From Intrasporangium oryzae NRRL B-24470 (GTDB lineage Bacteria > Actinomycetota > Actinomycetes > Actinomycetales > Dermatophilaceae): a stretch of DNA of 64,000 nucleotides. The stretch covers positions 1 to 64,000 of the forward strand of contig NZ_AWSA01000009.1 in NCBI RefSeq assembly GCF_000576595.1, read 5' to 3'. The notes below the pieces were generated by a model. That model had not been told where the DNA came from, did no database searches, and saw nothing but the letters and a program-made list of their open reading frames with translations. A program made the translations under genes and the position numbers. How positions within the stretch are numbered: the first letter of the stretch is position 1; each line of letters begins with the position of its first letter. Positions 19,158 through 27,955 of this stretch are shown here, piece by piece.

Positions 19158-20282
19158 ACCTGTGACGGCGGACGCCGGCCCGGCCTCGTGCGGAAAGCGC
19201 CCCCGCAGCGCGAGGCTGACGTAGACGAGCCCGACGAGGACGGGCACCTCGATGAGCGGGCCGACGACGCCCGCGAGGGCCTGGCCGGAGGCGACGCCGA
19301 AGGTCGCGATGGCCACGGCGATGGCGAGCTCGAAGTTGTTGCCAGCGGCCGTGAAGGCCAGCGTCGTCGTCCGCTCGTAGGTCATGCCGAGGGCCTTGCC
19401 GAGGAAGAACCCGCCGCCCCACATGAGGGCGAAGTAGGCGAGGAGCGGGAGGGCGATCCTGGCCACGTCGAGAGGGTTGGAGGTGATGGCGTCGCCCTGG
19501 AGCGCGAAGAGGATGACGATCGTGAAGAGCAGACCGTAGAGCGCCCACGGCCCGACCCGGGGAAGGAAGCGCGTCTCGTACCACTCCCGCCCCTTGGCCC
19601 TCTCGCCGAACGTCCGCGAGAGGTAGCCGGCGAGCAGCGGGATCCCGAGGAAGATGACGACGGACTTCGCGATCTGCCACGGGGACACGGCGAGGGCCGC
19701 CTGCTCGAGCCCCAGCCAGCCGGGCAGGACCGAGAGGTAGAACCAGCCGAGGGCGGCGAAGGCGACCACCTGGAAGACCGAGTTGAGCGCGACGAGCACC
19801 GCGGCCGCCTCACGGTCGCCGCACGCGAGGTCGTTCCAGATGATGACCATGGCGATGCAGCGGGCGAGCCCGACGATGATGAGGCCGGCGCGGTAGGCGG
19901 GCAGGTCGGGCAGGAAGATCCATGCGAGCGCGAACATGAGCGCGGGCCCGACGATCCAGTTGAGCACGAGCGAGCTGGCGAGCATCCGCGTGTCGGCGGT
20001 TACCGTGTCGAGCCGGTCGTAGCGGACCTTCGCGAGGACGGGGTACATCATGACGAGCAGCCCGAGCGCGATCGGCAGCGAGACGCCGTCCACCTCGACG
20101 GCCCCGAGGGCGTCGCCGAGGCCGGGGACGACCCGCCCCAGGAGCAGACCGGCCACCATCGCGAGGCCGATCCAGACCGGGAGGAAGCGGTCGAGCGTCG
20201 AGAGCTGCCCGACGACGTGGGCCGTATCGGGCCCATCGGGCCGTATGCCGCTCGGCCGGCCGACGTCTGCGTGCTGGCTCAT
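19143..20282 (-). CDS. acr3: Arsenite efflux transporter Acr3
   Basis: The 379-residue protein has about ten membrane segments and the Acr3 signature GLARCIAMVIIWNDLACGD near residue 140, including the essential Cys. A hydrophilic N-terminus of about 30 residues precedes the first segment. It exports As(III) (and possibly Sb(III)). The operon order is acr3-arsA-arsC. It is divergent from a second ArsR with the operator in the 96-bp gap. Confidence 0.92.
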   Translation of the reverse strand: MSQHADVGRPSGIRPDGPDTAHVVGQLSTLDRFLPVWIGLAMVAGLLLGRVVPGLGDALGAVEVDGVSLPIALGLLVMMYPVLAKVRYDRLDTVTADTRMLASSLVLNWIVGPALMFALAWIFLPDLPAYRAGLIIVGLARCIAMVIIWNDLACGDREAAAVLVALNSVFQVVAFAALGWFYLSVLPGWLGLEQAALAVSPWQIAKSVVIFLGIPLLAGYLSRTFGERAKGREWYETRFLPRVGPWALYGLLFTIVILFALQGDAITSNPLDVARIALPLLAYFALMWGGGFFLGKALGMTYERTTTLAFTAAGNNFELAIAVAIATFGVASGQALAGVVGPLIEVPVLVGLVYVSLALRGRFPHEAGPASAVTGGRRR

Positions 20283-20359
20283 GCTGGGGCCTACCTCACT
20301 GCGCTGCTCGGTTCCGCCTGTCGTTCCTCCTCAACCCTGTCAGCATGAATCGATGTGTG

Positions 20360-20369
20360 TCAATATTGA
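20360..20369. promoter_or_regulatory. Palindromic ArsR operator before acr3/arsR2
   Basis: TCAATATTGA is a perfect 10-bp palindrome in an AT-rich pocket just upstream of the arsR2 start and within the acr3 promoter region. SmtB/ArsR repressors bind sites of this kind. Confidence 0.6.
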
Positions 20370-20378
20370 GGGAGATCG

Positions 20379-20780
20379 ATGAAACGCGACGTGACGGACG
20401 AGACACCGGGAGGTGAACGGCAGATGACCGAGCTGACCCTGCAGGCGGCCTCCCTGCTCGAGGACGCGATCGGCAAGTGCTGCGGGGCGCCGGTCCGAGC
20501 CCCGCTCGACCGGGCCGAGGCCGTCGAGCTGGCCGGGCTCCTCAAGGCGGTGGCCGACCCCGCGCGCCTCCAGCTCATCAGCATCCTGCGCACGGAAGTC
20601 GACTGCACCGCCTGCGTGAACGACCTCGTACCCCTCGTCGGCCTGTCGCAGCCGACCGTGTCCCACCATCTCAAGGTGCTGACCGACGCGGGCATCCTGG
20701 CCCGCGAGCGCCGCGGGACCCAGGCGCGCTTCACCCTCGTGCCGGAGCGGCTGGCCCAGATCGGCCAGATCTTCGCCTGA
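20379..20780 (+). CDS. arsR: ArsR-family repressor 2 (acr3 operon)
   Basis: The 133-residue winged-helix protein has the DNA-reading helix LSQPTVSHHLKVLTDAGIL. Cysteines include KCCGAP near residue 35 and DCTACVNDL near 75. This is a different spacing from ArsR1 but again a CC pair plus CxxC, fitting a metalloid site. The ATG has GAGGGAG upstream. A second in-frame ATG at 20424 also has GGGAGG upstream, so the first 15 residues are uncertain. It controls the divergent acr3-arsA-arsC unit (inference). Confidence 0.87.
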   Translation: MKRDVTDETPGGERQMTELTLQAASLLEDAIGKCCGAPVRAPLDRAEAVELAGLLKAVADPARLQLISILRTEVDCTACVNDLVPLVGLSQPTVSHHLKVLTDAGILARERRGTQARFTLVPERLAQIGQIFA

Positions 20781-20823
20781 ACTCAAACAGCTCGGCCGAC
20801 GACCTCTGGTCCCGAACGAGCGA

Positions 20824-20851
20824 CAGCCCCCGCCTGCTGAGGCGGGGGCTG
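20824..20851 (+). terminator. Terminator after arsR2
   Basis: Perfect 12-bp stem (CAGCCCCCGCCT and its complement) with a GCTG loop. It lies between the convergent arsR2 and cstR-like genes. Confidence 0.85.
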
Positions 20852-20893
20852 CCGTGGATCGGGCGGGCGCCCTCACGGGCCGGCGTCGTGACC

Positions 20894-21199
<306 letters not shown>

Positions 21200-21580
21200 T
21201 CAGCGCGCTGCCGGCGCGCCCTGCTGCTGGCCCGCGATCTGGGAGCGGATGTCGTCCATGTCGAGCCCCCGCACGCCGGCGATGACCTGCTCGAGCGCCG
21301 CGGCCGGGAGGGCGCCGGGCTGGCTGAAGACGAGGATGCCGTCGCGGAAGGCCATGAGCGTCGGGATCGAGGTGATCCGCGCGGCCGAGGCGAGCGCCTG
21401 CTCGGCCTCGGTGTCGACCTTGCCGAAGACGATGTCGGGGTGCTCCTCGCTCGACGCCTCGTAGACGGGGGCGAACATCCGGCACGGGCCGCACCAGGAG
21501 GCCCAGAAGTCGACGAGCACGATGTCGTTGCTCGTGATGGTGGACTCGAAGTCCGAGGCGGTCAGGTTGCGCGTGGTCAT
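21200..21580 (-). CDS. Thioredoxin
   Basis: The 126-residue protein has the WCGPC active site (VDFWASWCGPCRMFAPVYE) near residue 30 and the cis-Pro in ITSIPTLMAF. A C-terminal tail of about 20 residues (GLDMDDIRSQIAGQQQ) extends past the usual fold. In this operon it probably reduces persulfides carried by the rhodaneses. A 16-bp operator sits 29 bp upstream of its start, so CstR control is likely. Confidence 0.9.
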   Translation of the reverse strand: MTTRNLTASDFESTITSNDIVLVDFWASWCGPCRMFAPVYEASSEEHPDIVFGKVDTEAEQALASAARITSIPTLMAFRDGILVFSQPGALPAAALEQVIAGVRGLDMDDIRSQIAGQQQGAPAAR

Positions 21581-21608
21581 TGCAGGTCTCCTTCGTCGGG
21601 TTCAGACT

Positions 21609-21624
21609 ATACCCACTGGGGTAT
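21609..21624. promoter_or_regulatory. CstR-type operator 1 (thioredoxin-cstR side)
   Basis: ATACCC-ACTG-GGGTAT, a 16-bp palindrome of the CsoR/CstR type, 29 bp upstream of the thioredoxin start. The other two sites share its length and half-sites. Confidence 0.75.
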
Positions 21625-21666
21625 GCAACCACCGAACCCTCGCGAGCATTCCCCCGGCTCCACGGC

Positions 21667-21682
21667 ATACCTCATGGGGTAT
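21667..21682. promoter_or_regulatory. CstR-type operator 2
   Basis: ATACCTCATGGGGTAT matches operator 1 at all but one half-site base. It lies midway in the 228-bp divergent gap between thioredoxin and rhodanese. Confidence 0.65.
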
Positions 21683-21758
21683 GACGACGGCTCTCAACGT
21701 GCTGCTGCTCACGGATTGGCGGGAACAGATGGTCTCGGGTTACCGTTGCTCCAGCCAG

Positions 21759-21774
21759 ATACCCCCATGGGTAT
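21759..21774. promoter_or_regulatory. CstR-type operator 3 (rhodanese side)
   Basis: ATACCC-CCAT-GGGTAT lies 35 bp upstream of the rhodanese start, placed to repress the rightward operon. Confidence 0.75.
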
Positions 21775-21808
21775 CCTGACCGAGTCACCGAGCAACGAAG
21801 GAAGGCCC

Positions 21809-22132
21809 ATGACCCACGCATCGATCGCCCAGCTCGCCGCCGCCCGCGCCGACGGCGCCGTCGTCATCGACGTCCGCGAACCGGGCGAGTACGTCGGCGG
21901 GCACGTCCCCGGCGCGATCCTCATGCCGATGGCCCAGCTGCCCTCGCGCGTCGCCGAGCTCGACCGGACCCGTCCCGTCTGGGTCATCTGCGCCAGCGGC
22001 AACCGGAGCCAGGCCATGGCGTCGTACCTCGCCCACGCCGGGTTCGACGCCCGGACGGTCGACGGCGGCACGTCGGAGTGGATCCGCAGCGGCCACCCCG
22101 TCGTGACCGGCCTGCGTGCCGACGCCGCCTGA
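21809..22132 (+). CDS. Single-domain rhodanese (sulfurtransferase)
   Basis: The 107-residue protein has one rhodanese domain: VIDVREPGEYVGGHVPGA near residue 18 and the active-site loop CASGNRSQAM near residue 64. It moves sulfane sulfur between thiols. The ATG follows GAAGGAAGG. It heads a rightward operon under operator 3, with the MBL-rhodanese gene 55 bp downstream. Confidence 0.9.
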   Translation: MTHASIAQLAAARADGAVVIDVREPGEYVGGHVPGAILMPMAQLPSRVAELDRTRPVWVICASGNRSQAMASYLAHAGFDARTVDGGTSEWIRSGHPVVTGLRADAA

Positions 22133-22187
22133 CCCCACCTCCCGGCTCCCCTCCCGGCTCGACTCCCCGCTGAAAGGACCGATCTCG

Positions 22188-23564
22188 ATGGTCACCATCG
22201 TCTCGATCGACACCCCGTCGCTCGGCGACCGCAGCTACCTCGCCCACGACCGGAAGGTCGCGCTCGTCGTCGACCCGCAGCGCGACATCGACCGGGTCCT
22301 GGCCGTCGCTCGACAGGCCGGGGTGACGATCACCCACGTCTTCGAGACCCACATCCACAACGACTACGTGACCGGTGGGCTCGCCCTCGCGAAGGCCACG
22401 GGAGCGGCATACCACGTGAACGCCGACGACTCGGTGAGCTTCGAGCGCACCCCGGTCCGCGACGGAGACGTCATCGACGTCTCGCCCACCCTTCGGGTGC
22501 GCGTCCTGGCGACGCCCGGCCACACGTACACGCACCTGGCGTATGCCGTCGAGTCCGACCCGGGCGACGGTTTCGAGGCGGTCGGGGTCTTCACCGGCGG
22601 CTCGCTCCTCTTCGGCGCGACCGGTCGGCCCGACCTGCTCGGGGCCGCGCACACGCACGACCTCGTGCACCACCAGTTCGCGTCCGCCCGGCGGCTCGCT
22701 GACGAGCTCCCCGAGCAGGCCCGGGTCCTGCCGACGCACGGCTTCGGCAGCTTCTGCTCGGCAGGCTCGACCGGCGAGGCCACGGCCTCGACCATCGGCC
22801 GGGAGAGGATCGCCAACCCCGCCCTGACCCAGGACGAGGAGCGCTGGGTCGCCGAGACGCTCGCGGGCCTCGAGGCCTACCCGGCCTACTACGCGCACAT
22901 GGCCCCGGCCAACACCGCCGGGCCGGACGCCCCCGACCTCAGCGCACCGGAGCACGCCGACCAGCGCGTCCTCGCGCGGCGGATCGCCGCGGGCGAGTGG
23001 GTCGTCGACCTGCGCAACCGGACCGCCTTCGCGGCCGGGCACGTCACCGGCACCCTCAACTTCGGCCTCGACGGCCAGTTCGCTACCTACCTGGGCTGGC
23101 TCATCCCGTGGGGGACCCCCCTGACCCTCCTCGGCGAGTCGGCCGAACAGGTCGCGGAGGCCCAGCGCGAGCTCGTCCGGATCGGCATCGACCAGCTCGA
23201 GGGCGCGGCCACCGGCACGCCGGACGCGTGGACGGATGCGCCTCTGCGGAGCTTCGAGCGGGCCCGGTTCGCCGATCTCGCCCAGGTCCGCCACCACCGT
23301 CCCGTCGTCGTCCTCGACGTCCGGCGCGCCTCCGAGTATGCCGCTGGGCACATCGAGGGGTCCGTCAACGTCCCCATCCACGAGCTTCTCGAGCGAGTCG
23401 GCGACGTGCCGGCCGGCGAGGTCTGGGTCCACTGCGCCGCGGGCTACCGCGCCTCGGTCGCAGCCTCCGTCCTGGCCGCGCGCGGCATTCATGTCGTCGC
23501 CGTCGACGACGCGTTCGACGAGCACGCCGCAGCCTCCGGGCTGCCCATCACCGTCGCCGCCTGA
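22188..23564 (+). CDS. MBL-fold / rhodanese fusion, CstB-like persulfide-metabolising enzyme
   Basis: The 458-residue protein has three parts. A metallo-beta-lactamase domain (1-235) carries ETHIHNDYVTGG and TPGHTYTH, the iron ligands of persulfide dioxygenases. A rhodanese-like domain (about 265-350) lacks the catalytic Cys (VVDLRNRTAFAAGHVTG). An active rhodanese (about 365-458) has HCAAGYRAS. This MBL-pseudorhodanese-rhodanese order is that of CstB, which oxidises persulfides and releases thiosulfate. GAAAGGA precedes the ATG. Confidence 0.88.
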   Translation: MVTIVSIDTPSLGDRSYLAHDRKVALVVDPQRDIDRVLAVARQAGVTITHVFETHIHNDYVTGGLALAKATGAAYHVNADDSVSFERTPVRDGDVIDVSPTLRVRVLATPGHTYTHLAYAVESDPGDGFEAVGVFTGGSLLFGATGRPDLLGAAHTHDLVHHQFASARRLADELPEQARVLPTHGFGSFCSAGSTGEATASTIGRERIANPALTQDEERWVAETLAGLEAYPAYYAHMAPANTAGPDAPDLSAPEHADQRVLARRIAAGEWVVDLRNRTAFAAGHVTGTLNFGLDGQFATYLGWLIPWGTPLTLLGESAEQVAEAQRELVRIGIDQLEGAATGTPDAWTDAPLRSFERARFADLAQVRHHRPVVVLDVRRASEYAAGHIEGSVNVPIHELLERVGDVPAGEVWVHCAAGYRASVAASVLAARGIHVVAVDDAFDEHAAASGLPITVAA

Positions 23565-23643
23565 CCACCCGGCCAGTCCGCGAACGACCAACACCCCACC
23601 CCCAGCGTCGGCCCGTGCCGACACCACCAGAAGGAGAAACACC

Positions 23644-23820
23644 ATGTGCCGTCCCGCCAACTGCAGGACCTGCGGCAAGACCACGTGGGCCGGCTGCGGC
23701 CAGCACGTCGACCAGGTCATGCGCGGCGTGCCGCAGTCGCAGCGCTGCCCTGGCCACACCAAGGACGCCGGCGCCCCCGCCTCCGGTGGCCTCTTCGGCC
23801 GCATCTTCGGCCGCGGCTGA
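23644..23820 (+). CDS. Small Cys-rich protein of the persulfide operon
   Basis: The 58-residue protein begins MCRPANCRTCGKTTWAGCGQ and has Cys at 2, 7, 10, 18 and 35 plus His at 21 and 38. It ends in a Gly/Phe tail (GGLFGRIFGRG). The spacing suggests a zinc ribbon or a sulfane-sulfur carrier. A good AGAAGGAG site precedes the ATG. I recall similar short proteins in other actinobacteria, without known function. Position behind the CstB-like gene suggests a role in the same pathway. Confidence 0.7.
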   Translation: MCRPANCRTCGKTTWAGCGQHVDQVMRGVPQSQRCPGHTKDAGAPASGGLFGRIFGRG

Positions 23821-23871
23821 CGGCCCCTCGAGCTCGGGTCGCCCCACCCCCCTGATGGGTGGCCCGAACGC

Positions 23872-23909
23872 GCCGGCCGCGCTCAACCCCCTGTAGCAGC
23901 GCGGCCGGC
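23872..23909 (+). terminator. Hairpin after the Cys-rich gene
   Basis: GCCGGCCGCGCT (23872-23883) and its exact complement (23898-23909) form a 12-bp stem with a 14-base loop, followed at once by a small CCCCCGCCGGGGG stem. TauE may therefore be partly uncoupled from the genes upstream. Confidence 0.6.
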
Positions 23910-23980
23910 CCCCCGCCGGGGGTCCGCACCAGACCCCCTTCGGCCGGATCCCCGGCGGGACCTTCCCGTGCATCCCTTGC

Positions 23981-24021
23981 CCCCCGCGCGCGCCGCGCGC
24001 GCCGCGCGCGCCGCGTGGGGG
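23981..24021 (+). repeat. Short GCCGCGCGC tandem repeat before tauE
   Basis: Two exact GCCGCGCGC units (23992-24009) with partial units on both sides form an extreme GC tract. It is bounded by CCCCC and GGGGG, which could fold into one hairpin. It ends 34 bp before the tauE start and could affect its translation. Confidence 0.6.
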
Positions 24022-24055
24022 CGCGCCCGCGCAGAGTCCAACCGAGGAGACCCAC

Positions 24056-24865
24056 GTGCTGCTGCTCGCCATCCCGCTCGGGGTGCTCATCGGGCTGTCC
24101 CTCGGCGCGCTCGGCGGCGGCGGCTCGATCCTCACCGTCCCGGCCCTGGTCTACGCCCTCGACCAAGACCCGCGGACCGCGACGACGAGTTCGCTCCTCA
24201 TCGTCGGCGTCACCTCGCTCATCGCCCTGTTGCCGCATGCGCGTGCGCGTCGGGTCCGCTTCGGGCAGGGCCTGCTCTTCGGGGCGCTCGGCACCGCAGG
24301 CTCGTTCGTCGGCTCGGCGCTCTCGTCCCGGGTCGCGCCCGCGGTGCTGCTCACCGCCTTCTCCGTGCTCATGCTGCTCGTCGCGTCCCTCATGATCCGC
24401 CGGGCGTTGCGGCCTGCCCTCCCGGGTCTCGAGCTCGACCCCACGGTCGACCCGATGCTGACCCTGCGGCCGTTCGCGTGCGCCTGCCCCCGGGTGGCGA
24501 AGGTGGTGGTCACCGCGACGGCGGTCGGGCTGCTCACCGGGTTCTTCGGCGTCGGCGGCGGCTTCGCGCTCGTGCCCGCCCTCGTGCTCGCGCTCGGGTT
24601 CCCGATGCCGATCGCCGTCGGGACCTCACTGCTCGTCATCGCCGTGAACAGCGCGACGGCCCTCGCCGCCCGGATCGGCTCCGGCGGCACCCACCTCGAC
24701 TGGGCGCTGATCGGCACCTTCACGGTGGCCGCCGTGGCAGGCAGCCTCGTCGGGGGACGGATCGCCTCGCGCGCGAACCCGCGCCACCTGGCCATGGCCT
24801 TCTCAGTGCTGCTCGTCGCGGTCGCGCTCTACACGGCCGCGCGCAGCATCCCCGCCCTCATCTGA
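24056..24865 (+). CDS. TauE/SafE-family sulfite/sulfonate exporter
   Basis: The 269-residue membrane protein has about eight hydrophobic segments in two related halves. Each half starts with the family Gly motif: LGALGGGGSILTVPALV near residue 17 and TGFFGVGGGFALVPALVL near residue 165. The family exports sulfite, sulfonates or other sulfur anions; here it would remove the oxidised products of persulfide breakdown. GTG start with GAGGA at 24044. Confidence 0.87.
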   Translation: MLLLAIPLGVLIGLSLGALGGGGSILTVPALVYALDQDPRTATTSSLLIVGVTSLIALLPHARARRVRFGQGLLFGALGTAGSFVGSALSSRVAPAVLLTAFSVLMLLVASLMIRRALRPALPGLELDPTVDPMLTLRPFACACPRVAKVVVTATAVGLLTGFFGVGGGFALVPALVLALGFPMPIAVGTSLLVIAVNSATALAARIGSGGTHLDWALIGTFTVAAVAGSLVGGRIASRANPRHLAMAFSVLLVAVALYTAARSIPALI

Positions 24866-24935
24866 GCGCGCGCGGAAGGCGCCGGTGGGGCCCACACAGC
24901 AGGCGGGCCGCACAGTTGGCGTCAGCCGTGGGCCC

Positions 24936-25214
24936 TCAGCCGGCCTCGCGGAGCCGGTCCGCCTCGGCCCGGGCCTCGGCGGCGAGACGCTCGGCCTCGG
25001 CCGCGCGACGGTCAGCCTCGGCGACGGCATCAGGCACCTCCGCGGCGGGCGACTTCGACGTCGAGCCGTCCTTCTTCATCTCGTCGACCTCGGACTTGAA
25101 GATGCGCACCGAGCGTCCGACGCTGCGGGCCATGTCAGGCATGCGCTTCCAGCCGAACAGCAGGACGACGACGATCGCGATGAGGATGAGCTCCTGTGCA
25201 CCCAGATCGGCCAT
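24936..25214 (-). CDS. tatA: Sec-independent translocase TatA/TatB-type protein
   Basis: The 92-residue protein has a short periplasmic end, one membrane helix ([13 protein letters not shown]), the FGxK hinge ([14 protein letters not shown]) and an amphipathic helix. It ends in a charged Ala/Glu-rich tail of nearly 40 residues. These are TatA features; TatB cannot be ruled out. At least one Tat substrate is present (phospholipase at 59.24 kb). It stands alone, with no tatC near. Confidence 0.88.
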   Translation of the reverse strand: MADLGAQELILIAIVVVLLFGWKRMPDMARSVGRSVRIFKSEVDEMKKDGSTSKSPAAEVPDAVAEADRRAAEAERLAAEARAEADRLREAG

Positions 25215-25487
25215 GTGTACTCCTCACTCAGGACCGGACATCGACCGCTGGAGGCAGCGGTGGGTCAACGGCACCGTAAGACCCTCGGATGTGAGTCCGC
25301 TGGGACCCGTCTGGGTGGCGCCGGATGCGCAGGCGGCCGGGTTGCGGAGTGCCGTGGCGAGGCCCTGCCAGCTCCCGCGGGACCGGGGGCCTGAGCGGCA
25401 CGTCGTCTGCGGCATACTGACGCTCAGGATTCCGGCATCAGCCGTCGGGGGCTCTCCAGGCTCCCGGCCTCCGATGGAGGGATCCAC

Positions 25488-25563
25488 GGGCCTCTAGCTC
25501 AGTCGGTAGAGCATCGGACTTTTAATCCGCCGGTCGTCGGTTCGAGCCCGACGGGGCCCACCA
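25488..25563 (+). tRNA. tRNA-Lys (anticodon UUU)
   Basis: 76 bases with CCA encoded. The acceptor stem GGGCCTC pairs with GGGGCCC, the D arm has AGCTCAGTCGGTAGAGC, the anticodon loop is CTTTTAA (anticodon TTT) and the T arm has GGTTCGAGCCC. The 3' part is the integration site of the adjoining island: its last 33 bases recur at 42.8 kb, and in decayed form at 35.1 kb. Confidence 0.95.
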
Positions 25564-25564
25564 C
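25531..25564 (+). repeat. attL-like site (tRNA-Lys 3' end)
   Basis: Core inside the T arm and acceptor stem. Identical to 42788-42821 except for one base (G to C in the acceptor stem). Similarity continues 17 bp further (GTTTGCGCAGGTCAG against GTTTGTGCAGTTCAG). Confidence 0.85.
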
Positions 25565-25629
25565 CCGTTTGCGCAGGTCAGCGCCGGTTTTGCGCGACCG
25601 GAGAACCTATCCCGAGGGGGCGCATGGGG

Positions 25630-25657
25630 GCGCTGTGGCACATTTGTGGCACAGCGC
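25630..25657. repeat. Inverted repeat and TGTGGCACA direct repeats near attL
   Basis: GCGCTGTG and CACAGCGC form an inverted pair, and TGTGGCACA occurs twice, 11 bp apart, within it. Lying between the tRNA core and the integrase gene, this could be an arm-type integrase site. The rest of 25564-25838 holds no gene that I can see. Confidence 0.5.
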
Positions 25658-25838
25658 GATCGCGGAGGGTGCGCCACTGGTTGCGGTTTCCGGTGGCGCA
25701 AGCCTCGGAAGCTGCCCCTCGACGGCTCACCTGGGGCCCCGGGGCCGCCTGAACCGCGCGGGCTCTCCCCCGTCGTCAAAGGCGACAGAACCCCGATCCA
25801 GCGTCGATCGCGTCAGACGCCAGTCTGCCCGGATCTGA

Positions 25839-26483
25839 TCAGCTGAGACCTTGGGCGAGCAGTGTGCCCATGGCGTCGCCCACAGCGTCGAGGTCGTCCC
25901 CGAACAGGCCGGCGTAGACATCCAGGGTCATGGCTGCCGAGGCGTGCCCGAGCATCCGTTGAACCGCCTTGACGTTGGCCCCGGCCGCAATGGCCAGAGA
26001 GGCAGCCGTATGGCGCAGGTCGTGCGGAGAGACGCCGTCCAGGCCTGCTGCGCGGCAGGCCGGCTCGAACACGCGGGCTCGCCAGTTGCCGAGCCGGAGC
26101 ACGCCGCCACCTGGAGCCGTGAAGATGAGGTCCTCCGGGCCCTTGGTGCGGACGACGTGGGCGATCCGCTCGGCCAATGGGCCGGCCACCGGAACAGAAC
26201 GGGACTGGTGTGTCTTGGGGGTCGACCACACGATCTTGCCGCTCACCTCCGTGCACGACTCCGCAACCTGAAGGCGACGTCGGTCTGCATCGAACCGCTT
26301 GACCTTGAGGGCAGCGAACTCTCCAAACCGGAGACCGGTGAAAGCCAGTGTCAAGACGTTGGCGAGGATGCCGAGCTCGCGGTAGGCGACCCGCATCAGG
26401 GGGCCGACCTCCGGGAAGGGCCGGACGAGGGAGCGGCCGGGGTCGCCGGTGCCGTCGGTTGGGGTCGGCGGGTTCAGCGCCAT
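25839..26483 (-). pseudogene. Tyrosine recombinase, 5'-truncated
   Basis: The catalytic domain of a tyrosine integrase is complete, with Arg in FTGLRFGEFAAL, HDLRHTAAS, His in MLGHASAAMT and Tyr in DVYAGLFGDD. Only about 214 residues are left against a usual 370-420: the arm-binding and core-binding N-terminal domains are missing. The first usable ATG lies inside the end of the upstream coupling-protein gene (overlap of 10 bp), so a deletion has probably fused the two. It adjoins attL, the usual position. A catalytic-domain-only product is possible but unlikely to integrate normally. Confidence 0.8.
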
Positions 26484-27955
26484 GTCTCGGTGCTCTCTGG
26501 TGCGAGTCCCCGCCGGCGTGCCTCGGCCAGCGCGTCGGCGGCTCGAGCGGCCGGGGCGGGGGCGGTGCGGCGGGCGGTGGCCAGCTGCTCGCGGGCCCGG
26601 GCTTGGTCGGTCAGCAGGCGCCGGCCTTGCTTGCCGTCGATGCACCGTTTGAGGCGGGCGATGATCGGTCGGCCGTTCTCGGCTACGACAAGGGCGTGAC
26701 GGTCGGGGATCTGGCGGATCTCCTCGGGGCGCAGGATCGGGATGTCCTCGCCGGAGGTGGACCGTCCGCCCCCGTTGCCGCTGCTGCCGCTCTGCCAGGT
26801 GGTGCGCCTGACGCGGGTGGTGCCGACGAGGTCGGAGACCTCCTGGTTGAAGGCGACGTCCTTGGAGCCGCCGAAGATGACCAGCACGTTGCTCAGGCCG
26901 AACAGGGCCCTGGCTTCCTGCTCGCCGAAGATCGCGGCGAGCTGCCGCCAGGTCTGCGCGGCGTAGATGAACGAGATGCCCAGCGCGCGTTCGTTGGCCA
27001 TCCGGGTGCGCAGCGTCGGCAGCGGCGCGGTCGAGGGCAGTTCGTCGAGGCAGGCGAGCATCGGCGGGCAGAGCCGCCCCCACGGGGACTGGTTGGCCTG
27101 GGCGAGGGCGGTGTCGAGGACGTGCTCCGCCAGCGCCGTCATCAGCGGGGAAGCGGACGCGTAGGGGTCTTCGCGGCCGAGCAGGTAGATGGTGCCGCGG
27201 GCCTCGATAAGCTGGCTGATGTCGGTGGCCGGGTGGCCCGACCGGGGGACGCAGCGGCGGCGGATGTCCTCTTGGAAGAAGAGGCTCATCGCCTGCTGGA
27301 CGGTGGTGATCGTGTTCCCGGCGGTCCGGTCGTCGCCGTGCAGGGCGCCATGGAGCAGGCCGTGCCAGAACGGTGCCGCGTGCGGGTGCTCACGCAGGAT
27401 CTCGGACGGCTGCGCGGAGGCGTGCGGGTTCGCGACCCAGCGCAGCACGTCCTCAAGCGTCCGGCCGGTCAGGGCTGCAGCGTGAAAGTAGGCCTGCAGT
27501 ACCTTCGCCGCCTCAGCCGCGTAGAACCTGGCCGCGTCATCGCCCTGGCCGACCTGCACGGCGCCCTTGACCGTGCCGGCGGTAAACGCCTTCGCACGCC
27601 GCTCGGCCACCATCGGGTCCACGCACCCGTCGATCGGGTCCCACACCAGCTCCGGCACCCCGGGCGCGAGGCCGAACGGGTCGAGCACCACACACGGCCG
27701 GCCCTCGCCGGAGCGGTCAGCGAGGGTCAGGAGCAGGTCGTCGAGCTTCGTGAGGGTGACCAGCGCAGCGCCGGGCGCGGCGAGCAGTGCCGGGGTGAGC
27801 AGATCGAGGGTCTTGCCCGAGCCCTGCGGACCGATGACCCCCGCGGTGCGATCCCACGGCACCCACAGGTCGCCACCGCGCGGTTCGTGGGCCCGTCCGA
27901 GCGGCCAGCCGATCGCGGCCGGGTCGATCCGTCGGACCAGGGTGACGGACTTCAT
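26474..27955 (-). CDS. TraG/VirD4-like coupling ATPase
   Basis: The 493-residue protein has a P-loop near residue 45 (GVIGPQGSGKTLDLL), a Walker B region MLACLDELPSTAPLP near 290 and a TraM-recognition-like segment (ALGISFIYAAQTWRQLAAIFG). Coupling proteins feed DNA into conjugative secretion channels. No membrane segment is present; the small gene upstream (two membrane segments, ATGA overlap) may supply the anchor. It marks the island as a remnant of a conjugative element. Confidence 0.8.
   Translation of the reverse strand: MKSVTLVRRIDPAAIGWPLGRAHEPRGGDLWVPWDRTAGVIGPQGSGKTLDLLTPALLAAPGAALVTLTKLDDLLLTLADRSGEGRPCVVLDPFGLAPGVPELVWDPIDGCVDPMVAERRAKAFTAGTVKGAVQVGQGDDAARFYAAEAAKVLQAYFHAAALTGRTLEDVLRWVANPHASAQPSEILREHPHAAPFWHGLLHGALHGDDRTAGNTITTVQQAMSLFFQEDIRRRCVPRSGHPATDISQLIEARGTIYLLGREDPYASASPLMTALAEHVLDTALAQANQSPWGRLCPPMLACLDELPSTAPLPTLRTRMANERALGISFIYAAQTWRQLAAIFGEQEARALFGLSNVLVIFGGSKDVAFNQEVSDLVGTTRVRRTTWQSGSSGNGGGRSTSGEDIPILRPEEIRQIPDRHALVVAENGRPIIARLKRCIDGKQGRRLLTDQARAREQLATARRTAPAPAARAADALAEARRRGLAPESTETWR

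Noticed and set aside
21664-21682. GTATGCCG word at operator 2 as an extra functional copy
   Set aside because: The CGGCATAC here partly coincides with the ATACC half of the CstR operator, so the two signals cannot be separated.
23981-24021. Possible CRISPR-like or VNTR array
   Set aside because: Only about two 9-bp GC units, no spacers; a simple GC tract.
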